Of a stretch of DNA of 6,318 bases, positions 1 to 6,167 are shown piece after piece. Source of the stretch: Sabulitectum sp964571965 (GTDB lineage Bacteria; Fermentibacterota; Fermentibacteria; Fermentibacterales; JCC-6); the NCBI GenBank assembly GCA_964571965.1, contig CAZNFQ010000108.1, positions 1 through 6,318 on the forward strand, written 5' to 3'. The notes beneath the pieces are model-generated. The model worked only from the letters and a program-made list of their open reading frames with translations, was not told the DNA's origin and did not search any database. A program made the translations under genes and the position numbers. Each line of letters begins with the position of its first letter. The stretch's first letter is position 1.

Positions 1-2
1 TG

Positions 3-656
3 ACACCGGAGAAGGGCGGGGATGTGTTCAGCTACCTTCCCGGCCAGTTCCTCTTTCTCACCCTGCTAAGGGGAAGGGATCTTCCCGTTGAGGAACACCC
101 ATTTACCATCTCTTCCAGCCCCTCTGAAAAAGATCACATTTCCGTGGCTGTGAAGGAATCAGGCGACTTTACCGCGTCAATAGGGCAGACCGGGCCGAAA
201 GACCGGGCCGCGGTGCTTGCCCCCTACGGCAGATTCTCCTTCATGCTTCACCCTGAAAGGAAAAGAACCGTGTTCATTGCCGGAGGCATAGGTATTACTC
301 CGATTCTAAGCATGCTCCGCTACATGACCCATGTGAAAATAGAGAGGGAAGTTTTTCTTTTCTACGCCAACCGTACCGAATCTGACATAGCTTTCAGAAA
401 CGAACTGGAGGCAATGGGAGAAGAGGGTTCCGTTCCGGAACTCAACCTTGTTCACATACTGAGTAAGCCCGGAGAAGGCTGGAAAGGGGCCAGTGGCCGC
501 CTGAACGGTGAAATACTCAGGAAACACCTGGAAAACTTCCGTGATACTGCTTTCTACGTGTGCGGTCCCCCTCCTATGATGGACAGCATTGCGGCGGTTC
601 TTCTTGCAGGCGGCGCTGATCCCGGGGAAGTGCACATGGAGAAGTTTTCCCTCTGA
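3..656 (+). CDS. Ferric reductase/NADPH oxidase-type flavoprotein, C-terminal part (5' end outside window)
   Basis: The reading frame is open to the left edge, so the 217 residues seen are the C-terminal part of a longer protein. A GTG at 24 is in frame but lies inside a beta strand of the FAD domain and is not a credible start. The FAD-binding part shows PGQF (bases 39-50) and HPFTISS (96-116), the form of the flavin motif typical of ferric reductases and NOX-like enzymes. The NAD(P) part shows the glycine-rich AGGIGITPILSM starting near base 279 and the C-terminal CGPPPMM (561-581), and the protein ends in EKFSL. The family moves electrons from NAD(P)H through FAD to an acceptor, in ferric reductases through haems in an N-terminal membrane domain. 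Whether that domain exists lies upstream and cannot be seen. Alternatives are a soluble ferredoxin/flavodoxin reductase or the reductase domain of an oxygenase. The general FNR-fold call is firm; the ferric reductase subtype is inferred. Confidence 0.85.
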   Translation, partial: TPEKGGDVFSYLPGQFLFLTLLRGRDLPVEEHPFTISSSPSEKDHISVAVKESGDFTASIGQTGPKDRAAVLAPYGRFSFMLHPERKRTVFIAGGIGITPILSMLRYMTHVKIEREVFLFYANRTESDIAFRNELEAMGEEGSVPELNLVHILSKPGEGWKGASGRLNGEILRKHLENFRDTAFYVCGPPPMMDSIAAVLLAGGADPGEVHMEKFSL

Positions 657-667
657 TGCGGTACCTC

Positions 668-694
668 TTGTTTTTTATACCCGGGAAGTATAGT
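668..694 (+). promoter_or_regulatory. Weak possible sigma-70-like promoter for the sensor kinase gene
   Basis: TTGTTT (668-673) and TATAGT (689-694) resemble -35 and -10 boxes, but the spacer is only 15 bp. Transcription would begin near 702, leaving a leader of about 20 nt that ends in the ribosome binding site. The gap after the flavoprotein gene is long enough for a promoter, and no terminator hairpin is seen, so read-through from upstream is equally possible. Confidence 0.25.
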
Positions 695-713
695 TTGTTA
701 CTGTCCTCTGTCT

Positions 714-718
714 GGAGG
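714..718 (+). promoter_or_regulatory. Ribosome binding site that fixes the GTG start of the kinase
   Basis: GGAGG lies 5 nt before GTG at 724. This supports the GTG over later in-frame starts, which lack such a site and would cut into the first PAS domain. Confidence 0.75.
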
Positions 719-723
719 TTGCC

Positions 724-3700
724 GTGACCGACAGTGTATTTCCCGTATCCAGTATCCAGGAACTTTTAAGTACGATCACCAGCGGAGTCTGCCTTTACAG
801 GGTCGAAAACCGGGGCAGATCCGGAGACGACTACAAAATAATCTATTTCAATGAATATGCCCTTTCCCATGAGGGCAGAACCCTGCGTGAGATCATAGGG
901 AAAAGCCTTAAGGACCTGAGACCCACCATCGATGATTACGGCCTCATCGACGTGTTCAGAGAGGTATGGGAAACCGGTGAGCCGGGGTTCTTCCCCGCCA
1001 GGGCCTATATCGACGAGAAGTACTCCAACTGGTACGAGAACCGGGTTTTCAAACTGTCCCGGGACATAATTGTGGCTGTATACGACGACGTAAGCGGAAG
1101 GTACAAGGCTGAGGCGGCCCTGAGAGAAAGCGAGGAACGGCTCAGACAAGTCATAAACACCATGGAAAAGGCGGTTGCCGTTTATGAACCCGTGGACGGC
1201 GGAGAAGACTTCATATTCATAGAGATGAATCGTTTCGCAGAGAAACTCACAGGCTACACCGTGGATCAGGTTCCGGGAAAAAGGATATCTCAGCTTTTTC
1301 CCGGGGAATCGTCCGTGGGTCTGATCAAAGCTCTCAGGGAATGCTCTGAAACAGGCAAAATGGTTAAGATCCCCCTGAGACAGTATACGGACAACCGGAT
1401 TACACTCTGGGTGGAGAACACCATATTCAAGCTTCCCGACGGCAATGTTGTAGCCGTGTTCGAAGACACCTTCCAGCAGCATGAGGCAGAAGAAGCCCTT
1501 CGCAGAAGTGAAGAAACCCTGAGAAGCTACATAGACAACGCTCCCCTTGGTTTCTTCATCGCGGATGCAAATGGCAGATACCTCGAAGTGAATGCAAGCG
1601 CTTCCAGGATCACAGGCTACTCAAGGGAAGAGCTTCTTGCCATGAAGATCCCCGACATGCTTCCCGAAGATTCCCGGGAAATCGGAATGAAGCACTTTGA
1701 GCAGGTACTGAGTAACGGAGTTGCAAACGGTGAAACCCCCTTTGTCAGGAAGAACGGACAGCGGGGAATATGGGCCGTGAGGGCGGTTAAGCTTTCAGAC
1801 GACAGGTTCATGGCCTTTTCAACAGATGTGACACAGAACCATGAAATGCGCGAAAATCTAAGAAGGAACCAGGCCCGTTATCTTCAGGCAGAGAAGATCG
1901 GAAAGGTTGGCAGCTGGCAGTTCGATATCACCACATCAAGTTTCTGGGCTTCTGACGGGGCGAAAAGCATATACGGATTCGACTCTGGAACGGACTCTTT
2001 CACCGTTGAGGAAGTCGAGTCAAGGATTCCCCGCAGGGACGAGGTGCATCAGGCCCTGGTGGACCTGATCGAAAACGATAAACCCTACGATCTGGAATTC
2101 CAGATAAATCCCATGGGATCTGCTTCCCCGAAAATCATAACCTCCGTTGCGGAACTGGTCAGGGATGAACAGGGGCATCCGGTGAAAGTTACCGGGATGA
2201 TCCAGGATGTCACTTCAAGGGTTGAGGCGGGAAGAGCCCTCAGAGAAAGTGAAGAAAAATACCGTTCGCTTTTCACCAACATACGCGACGCAATGATCAT
2301 TACCGATAACAACCGCAGACTTCTGGAGTGCAACGGGGTTTTCCTGGAAATGTTCAGATGCACCAGGGAAGATGCCCTCAACCGCAGCCTGGAGAAATTC
2401 TACGCCTCCCGTAGCGAGTTCGAAAGTGTAGGGGAGTTCCTATCGGATGTTGCCGCAGGTGTGAGCGAGTCCTTCTTCCCTGCGATGATGCAAAGATCCG
2501 ACGGTGCGGAATTCTCAGCAGAGATAAGCCTCTACCCCAGGAAGAACGCCGCCGGAGATCTGGAGGGTTTCACAGGACTCATCAGGGACGTTTCCCGGCG
2601 GGTATTGCTTGAGCAGCAGGTCCGGCAGTCTCAGAAGATGGAGGCGATCGGTCAGCTTGCGGGAGGGATCGCCCACGATTTCAACAACCTGCTCACCATT
2701 ATCAACGGATACAGCTATATGCTCATGGAAGGCTCTTCACCGCAGGATAAGGGCTGGAAAGAGCTGGAAGAGATAAAGAAAGCCGGACACAGGGCAGCCT
2801 CGCTCACCAGGCAGCTTCTGGCATTCAGCAGGAAACAGATGCTTAAGCCGGAGATAATAGATCTGAACCTGAGGCTGCTGGAAACCGAAAGCATGCTGAG
2901 GCGACTCATAGGGGAGCACATCCTTCTGGAAACCATAATCCCGGACGAACATCTAATGGTGAAGGCTGACCCGGGGCAGTTCGATCAGATCGTACTTAAC
3001 CTTGCGGTTAACTCAAGAGATGCCATGCCTCTGGGGGGAAGGCTGACAATTTCCGCCTCCGGTGTGGTGATAGATGAGCAGAAAGCTGCAGAAATCGGGT
3101 TAAGCTGTTCAGGCAGCCTTGTTAAGATCACGGTTAAAGACAACGGCTGCGGGATAGATCCTGAACACATCAGTCATATTTTCGAGCCCTTTTACACCAC
3201 CAAGGGTACCGGAGAAGGCACGGGGATGGGGCTGTCCACCGTTTACGGGATCGTCAAGCAGAGCGGCGGCGATGTGCAGGTTTCAAGCGAAACAGGCAGG
3301 GGCACCGAAGTTTCGGTGTTTCTCCCCATGGTACAAGGAGAGGAAGCCGCTTTTTCCAAGGCAGGGATCACTGCGGCTGAACGGTCTCCCGGTGAACTGA
3401 TCTTACTGGTGGAAGATGAGGAATCCGTCCGTGAACTCATCAGGGCATCCCTGGAGGTATCCGGTTTCAGGATAATAACCGCGGGGAGCGGCGACAGAGC
3501 GGTCGAAATAGCCGGGGAGCTGCAGGAAGAACCCCACCTGCTGCTTACAGATGTGATGATGCCCGGGATCTCGGGCAGGGAGCTCGCTGACAGTGTGAGG
3601 GAACTGTTCCCTGACACTCCGGTGTGCTTCATGTCGGGCTATACCGACCAGACCATCGAGAAACTGGGCGTTCTGGAAGGCGGCGCCTTCTTCATTCAGA

Positions 3701-3765
3701 AACCCTTCCTGCCCTCTGATCTCATCAGAACCATTCGAAGCATACTGGACGGGAAAAAAGAATGA
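724..3765 (+). CDS. Soluble multi-PAS hybrid sensor histidine kinase with C-terminal receiver domain
   Basis: This 1013-residue protein should sense a signal through PAS domains, autophosphorylate a histidine and pass the phosphate to its own receiver aspartate. About five PAS units can be traced at roughly residues 12-130, 140-252, 265-378, 385-500 (PAS_3-like, with GSWQFDI) and 512-628. Most are joined by the usual ALRESEE-type helical linkers. The kinase core has an H-box with HDFNNLL (His651), an N-box with Asn763, a G1 box DNGCG (806-810), an F-box FEPFYTT (820-826) and a G2 box GTGMGL (832-837). The receiver (about 891-1010) has acidic residues at 897-899, phospho-acceptor Asp943 in TDVMMPG, Ser971 and Lys993. 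All catalytic residues are present. No membrane segment, signal peptide or DNA-binding domain is seen, so it is probably cytoplasmic. The HDFNNLL H-box is of the NtrB-like type. The ligand cannot be read from sequence. No separate response regulator or Hpt protein lies in the window. The stop overlaps the next gene by 4 nt. Confidence 0.95.
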   Translation: MTDSVFPVSSIQELLSTITSGVCLYRVENRGRSGDDYKIIYFNEYALSHEGRTLREIIGKSLKDLRPTIDDYGLIDVFREVWETGEPGFFPARAYIDEKYSNWYENRVFKLSRDIIVAVYDDVSGRYKAEAALRESEERLRQVINTMEKAVAVYEPVDGGEDFIFIEMNRFAEKLTGYTVDQVPGKRISQLFPGESSVGLIKALRECSETGKMVKIPLRQYTDNRITLWVENTIFKLPDGNVVAVFEDTFQQHEAEEALRRSEETLRSYIDNAPLGFFIADANGRYLEVNASASRITGYSREELLAMKIPDMLPEDSREIGMKHFEQVLSNGVANGETPFVRKNGQRGIWAVRAVKLSDDRFMAFSTDVTQNHEMRENLRRNQARYLQAEKIGKVGSWQFDITTSSFWASDGAKSIYGFDSGTDSFTVEEVESRIPRRDEVHQALVDLIENDKPYDLEFQINPMGSASPKIITSVAELVRDEQGHPVKVTGMIQDVTSRVEAGRALRESEEKYRSLFTNIRDAMIITDNNRRLLECNGVFLEMFRCTREDALNRSLEKFYASRSEFESVGEFLSDVAAGVSESFFPAMMQRSDGAEFSAEISLYPRKNAAGDLEGFTGLIRDVSRRVLLEQQVRQSQKMEAIGQLAGGIAHDFNNLLTIINGYSYMLMEGSSPQDKGWKELEEIKKAGHRAASLTRQLLAFSRKQMLKPEIIDLNLRLLETESMLRRLIGEHILLETIIPDEHLMVKADPGQFDQIVLNLAVNSRDAMPLGGRLTISASGVVIDEQKAAEIGLSCSGSLVKITVKDNGCGIDPEHISHIFEPFYTTKGTGEGTGMGLSTVYGIVKQSGGDVQVSSETGRGTEVSVFLPMVQGEEAAFSKAGITAAERSPGELILLVEDEESVRELIRASLEVSGFRIITAGSGDRAVEIAGELQEEPHLLLTDVMMPGISGRELADSVRELFPDTPVCFMSGYTDQTIEKLGVLEGGAFFIQKPFLPSDLIRTIRSILDGKKE

Positions 3766-4217
3766 CCTGGCTTCTTGCGGTGATCACACTGGTTTTCACC
3801 GTGGTGGGGGTACTCATCATGTTAATGGGATTCAGCATGAATCCCTTCCCGGGAACCGATCTTGCGAAAAGAGCTCTCGAATTCAAGCTGCTGGGAGGGT
3901 TCTTCATCCTCACTCCCTGGATTTCGATCTTTTTTCTGAAGATGAAATTCAGAAGAGAGCGCAGATTCAGAGAATCAATATTGAAGTCCGGGGAAAGAAG
4001 GAAAGCTGTTCTTCTCAGTTGTGAAGAAACAGGCACATACATAAACGAAGCGCCTCAGGTCAGGATGGTGCTGCAGATCGAGGACGAGGACTGCGGACAC
4101 AGAACCCATGTGTTCACAGGCATCGTTCCAGTTTTGAAAGCGGTACTGATAAGACCGGGAATGGAGCTGGAGGTCACTGAAAGCTCCCGGGGAGTGGTTA
4201 TTCACTGGCCCGAATAG
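3762..4217 (+). CDS. Small two-TM membrane protein with cytoplasmic beta-rich domain, function unknown
   Basis: The protein has 151 residues. Two hydrophobic segments lie at about residues 3-24 and 42-60, with a short loop between them. A strongly basic stretch (MKFRRERRFR, 61-70) follows, so by the positive-inside rule both ends should face the cytoplasm. The rest (about 75-150) holds a recurring pattern of the form GERRKAVLL..EETGTYIN..P.VRM (77-102). Similar patterns occur in DUF3592-like or otherwise unnamed membrane proteins and are probably a small beta-barrel. I recognise the style but cannot assign a function. The ATG sits in the kinase stop (ATGA overlap), with only a weak purine-rich stretch before it, so translation is probably coupled to the kinase. 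That makes a link to its signalling plausible, though this is inference. The gene ends in TAG, 24 nt from the stop of the convergent gene. Confidence 0.8.
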   Translation: MTWLLAVITLVFTVVGVLIMLMGFSMNPFPGTDLAKRALEFKLLGGFFILTPWISIFFLKMKFRRERRFRESILKSGERRKAVLLSCEETGTYINEAPQVRMVLQIEDEDCGHRTHVFTGIVPVLKAVLIRPGMELEVTESSRGVVIHWPE

Positions 4218-4241
4218 AGGGGTTTCTTTCTGTAAAACGGA

Positions 4242-5114
4242 TCACGGACAATATCTGCAGGCCGGATAGTTTCTAGTGCGCTTCTGCTTTTCCATTTCAG
4301 CCGGCGGCAGGTCACAGCCTTCGGTGAACGGACAGGGATGAACGAGACCCGATGAATCCAGGAAAACCGTTCCTGACAGGGGACATCCCACGGGTTCGTT
4401 CCTGAGGCGAAGCTCCCCATCAAGAACGTATGGGCAGTCCGGGGAGTTCAGAGCAAGGTTTTCCACCCTTCCCATGTGATAACCCTCCGGGTCATATCTG
4501 CCGAAAACCACCTTCACGTCCCTTATCCCTAGATCTTCCGCCAGCCTGTGAAAGGCCTCTGTATCCTTTGCGGATGCTTTCCAGATGGTGAGGACCAGCT
4601 CCACCATTGCTCTGTCAGCTTTCAGCAGTCTTTCCAGATTCTCCCTGAGTTCACCGAACCTTCTGTTCCCCCTCAGGGTAAACCATGTTTCATCGGTGGC
4701 CGCAGGCAGCGATACGATCCACCTGTCAACGGGCAGATTTTCCCATCCCCGTTCGAGACCAAGCCCGATGGTGCTCACTGATACCATGGAGGAATGTTTC
4801 GCGGCCACACCGGTGAGTTCCGGCAAAAAGGTGGATGCCAGGGGATCGGAGTGCTTTCCCGCAAAATGTATGGTAACCGGTCTTACCCGTCTTTTCATCA
4901 GAAAACCCTCCAGCTGCTCTGGAGTGAGTTCTCCGGGGTTTGAAGCGGTCCTGCAGCCGGTGCAGTTGCCGGTACAGGCGCCTGAGGACTCCACTATGAG
5001 CCCCCTTGGGGTGCCGTGTATCCTGTTGGCGGTAATGGTTCCCGCAAGGGAAAGCGGCCAGAAAAGGCCCCTGCGCTTCCAGACCTTCACCGCAGTTGCC
5101 AGTGTTCTTTTCAT
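4242..5114 (-). CDS. Radical SAM protein with SPASM-like cysteine-rich C-terminus
   Basis: The 290-residue protein carries the radical SAM cluster motif C-x3-C-x2-C as Cys47, Cys51 and Cys54, placed after a beta strand (GLIVESSGACTGN) as in the family. These cysteines bind a [4Fe-4S] cluster that cleaves S-adenosylmethionine. The position normally holding the SAM-contacting GGEP motif reads FAGKHSDPL (84-92), a divergent form. The C-terminal part has six cysteines (227, 244, 261, 267, 286, 289) around FLDSSGLVHPCPF, resembling SPASM/twitch domains that bind an auxiliary cluster. SPASM proteins often modify peptides or protein side chains, but no precursor peptide is seen here and the substrate is unknown. 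The protein ends directly after the last CxxCP. The ATG has no convincing ribosome binding site and begins 9 nt after the stop of the acetyltransferase gene, so reinitiation or coupling is likely. Confidence 0.88.
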   Translation of the reverse strand: MKRTLATAVKVWKRRGLFWPLSLAGTITANRIHGTPRGLIVESSGACTGNCTGCRTASNPGELTPEQLEGFLMKRRVRPVTIHFAGKHSDPLASTFLPELTGVAAKHSSMVSVSTIGLGLERGWENLPVDRWIVSLPAATDETWFTLRGNRRFGELRENLERLLKADRAMVELVLTIWKASAKDTEAFHRLAEDLGIRDVKVVFGRYDPEGYHMGRVENLALNSPDCPYVLDGELRLRNEPVGCPLSGTVFLDSSGLVHPCPFTEGCDLPPAEMEKQKRTRNYPACRYCP

Positions 5115-5123
5115 GTGATCGTT

Positions 5124-5861
5124 CTAATAGCGTATGACAACGGTCTGTATCTCCTGAGACATTCTTGCAAGCCCCATGCTCTCCGCCAGGTTCACCGACG
5201 CGGTGTTATCGGAGTGCACCAGGTATTCCGGTACCCTACCGTTAAGCAGGCACCAGTTTATCGCCTGCTTTACCACCGCCTGCCCGAACCCCTTTCTCCG
5301 GTGATCCGGATGGGTCCATACATCTATGTTGGCGGCCCCGCATGGGAGGTCCGTTACATTGCTTCTGGCAACCTCCATTCCGCTCAGAATGATCGCAAGC
5401 ACCCTGCCCTCCTGTACCATTGGGAGCAGAGTGGTGTTCCAGAACCTGTCCTTCACCCTTTTGCCCCTGCTGCTCATCCGGCTCATTGCCAGTTCCCTGT
5501 GATCCTCTGTTAGGACTGTCACCGAAGGGTCCGCGGGGAACAGCCTCTCGGTGGTGTACCTGAACATTTCCCTTATTCTGTAGAACTTTCCCCTGTAGAC
5601 AGAAGCGAAGGCATCGTCCACTGCCATAAGGAAGTTCCCGGAATCTTCTGGGATGGTTTCCCTGTAATCCGGGAAAATCGAAGGCGCAACGGAATGGATG
5701 AGCCTGCCCTGATAGCGGGAGACGATGAGATGATGGTACATATATGAAAGGGAGCTCTCCGGTTCCACCCGATGGATGGACGGAAAGACATTCTGCCCCT
5801 GTTGAAGGAGCTCCTGATCCGCTCCCAGGTACTCGAGATATGATATGTGGAAGTTGTTCAC
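5124..5861 (-). CDS. GNAT-family N-acetyltransferase with extended N-terminal region
   Basis: This 245-residue protein should transfer an acyl group from acyl-CoA to an amine. The GNAT core is in the last 100 or so residues. The strand ANIDVWTHP (177-185) leads into the acetyl-CoA pyrophosphate loop RRKGFG (188-193) and helix GQAVVKQAINW, and then HSDNTASVNLAESMGL (216-231) matches motif B with Asn219, Ser222 and Gly230. The first 130 or so residues are not part of the minimal GNAT fold. They resemble the long N-terminal halves of the GNAT_acetyltran (PF12746-like) group, from memory of family style. The substrate is unknown. The start is GTG at 5861, chosen for AAGGAG 4 nt upstream. The gene heads a two-gene unit with the radical SAM gene. 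Its TAG stop is in the same phase as the next start, with only three sense codons between. Confidence 0.88.
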   Translation of the reverse strand: MNNFHISYLEYLGADQELLQQGQNVFPSIHRVEPESSLSYMYHHLIVSRYQGRLIHSVAPSIFPDYRETIPEDSGNFLMAVDDAFASVYRGKFYRIREMFRYTTERLFPADPSVTVLTEDHRELAMSRMSSRGKRVKDRFWNTTLLPMVQEGRVLAIILSGMEVARSNVTDLPCGAANIDVWTHPDHRRKGFGQAVVKQAINWCLLNGRVPEYLVHSDNTASVNLAESMGLARMSQEIQTVVIRY

Positions 5862-5865
5862 CTGT

Positions 5866-5871
5866 CTCCTT
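5866..5871 (-). promoter_or_regulatory. Ribosome binding site that fixes the GTG start of the acetyltransferase
   Basis: On the minus strand AAGGAG lies 4 nt before GTG (5859-5861). The spacing is slightly short, but no other start nearby has a comparable site. Confidence 0.65.
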
Positions 5872-5901
5872 TGTAACGGTTTTCAGGGAGAGATTGTCCT
5901 G

Positions 5902-5930
5902 AAGATAGCCTGAGAATTCCAGCGGGGCAA
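5902..5930 (-). promoter_or_regulatory. Possible sigma-70-like promoter for the GNAT/radical SAM unit
   Basis: Read leftward, TTGCCC (5925-5930) and TATCTT (5902-5907) match the -35 and -10 consensus at four of six positions each, with a 17-bp spacer. Transcription would begin near 5895 and give a leader of about 34 nt. Two CCTGA boxes overlap the -10 region and spacer, which could allow control. Confidence 0.4.
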
Positions 5931-5938
5931 TCCGGGAA

Positions 5939-5966
5939 TTGATATTTCCTATGATTTTCGTATATT
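5939..5966 (+). promoter_or_regulatory. Likely sigma-70-like promoter for the exported-protein gene
   Basis: TTGATA (5939-5944) and TATATT (5961-5966) each match the consensus at five of six positions, with a 16-bp spacer in a locally AT-rich stretch. The predicted start is near 5973, about 195 nt ahead of the coding start at 6168. This is the best promoter candidate in the window. Confidence 0.6.
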
Positions 5967-5972
5967 ACAATG

Positions 5973-6167
5973 TTAAGTTCAGGCACATTTGGAAACGAAT
6001 AGGCTTTGCATTTAACGAAGAGGGGGGTTTCTAATAGAACAGGGCGGCATTCGCCGCCATCGACCGTCAGGTTCTATACTGTGCGGTTACAGACCAACGA
6101 AATTTTCCGAGATGCTCTGACGCGCCGTGGGGTGCGGCGCAGGGGTGGATTGAAAAGGGAGGAAAAA
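5973..6167 (+). promoter_or_regulatory. Long structured 5' leader of the exported-protein gene
   Basis: No gene lies between the promoter and the coding start, but several stems can be drawn. An outer stem pairs ATAGAAC (6034-6040) with GTTCTAT (6071-6077). It encloses a GC hairpin GGCGGC/GCCGCC (6043-6048 with 6053-6058, loop ATTC). CTGT/ACAG (6079-6082 with 6089-6092) follows directly. GCGCCG/CGGCGC (6122-6127 with 6135-6140, 7-nt loop) lies 16 nt before the ribosome binding site. No T-run follows the stems, so they do not look like ordinary terminators. No known riboswitch class was recognised. A role in control of translation or mRNA stability is inference. Confidence 0.45.
6157..6162 (+). 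promoter_or_regulatory. Strong ribosome binding site of the exported-protein gene
   Basis: GGGAGG followed by five A residues precedes ATG at 6168. The strength of this site, together with the promoter, suggests a well-expressed product. Confidence 0.8.

Larger units (their letters stand above)
5882..5983. repeat. Cluster of TTCAGG/CCTGAA boxes between the divergent genes
   Basis: The hexamer TTCAGG occurs at 5882-5887 and 5978-5983, and its complement CCTGAA at 5898-5903. The first and last of these three sites in order of position, 5882-5887 and 5898-5903, form an inverted repeat with a 10-nt centre, lying over the likely transcription start and leader of the GNAT gene. A further core CCTGA sits at 5909-5913, exactly 11 bp from the one at 5898, and another TCAGG at 6067-6071. 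The site at 5978 lies just after the predicted start of the rightward transcript. This could be a regulator binding site, but the boxes are short and were picked out after the fact. Confidence 0.35.

Noticed and set aside
24..656. GTG at 24 as the true start of the flavoprotein gene
   Set aside because: The frame is open to the window edge, and the GTG falls inside the FAD domain just before PGQF. No ribosome binding site with normal spacing supports it, so the gene starts outside the window.
660..676. Palindrome GGTACC followed by a six-T run after the flavoprotein gene as a terminator
   Set aside because: The palindrome has no loop and no longer stem can be formed, so it does not qualify as an intrinsic terminator.
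766..1482. Minus-strand open frame of 238 codons
   Set aside because: It is antisense to the first two PAS domains of the kinase and has no recognisable domain or ribosome binding site.
4585..5118. Plus-strand open frame of 177 codons
   Set aside because: It lies antisense to the radical SAM gene. Its translation is serine- and proline-rich without any domain, while the opposite strand has clear catalytic motifs.
5016..5513. Plus-strand open frame of 165 codons
   Set aside because: It spans parts of both minus-strand genes and shows no protein family features. It is a shadow frame.
5970..6002. Ten-codon upstream ORF (ATG at 5970, stop TAG)
   Set aside because: There is no ribosome binding site, and the ATG lies at or before the predicted transcript start, so it is probably not in the mRNA.
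6060..6095. GGTTC near 6070 as the T-arm of a tRNA
   Set aside because: No cloverleaf, acceptor stem or anticodon arm can be formed around it.
6122..6140. GC-rich hairpin as a transcription terminator or attenuator
   Set aside because: It is followed by a purine-rich stretch leading into a ribosome binding site and not by a T-run. A role in the leader is more likely than termination.
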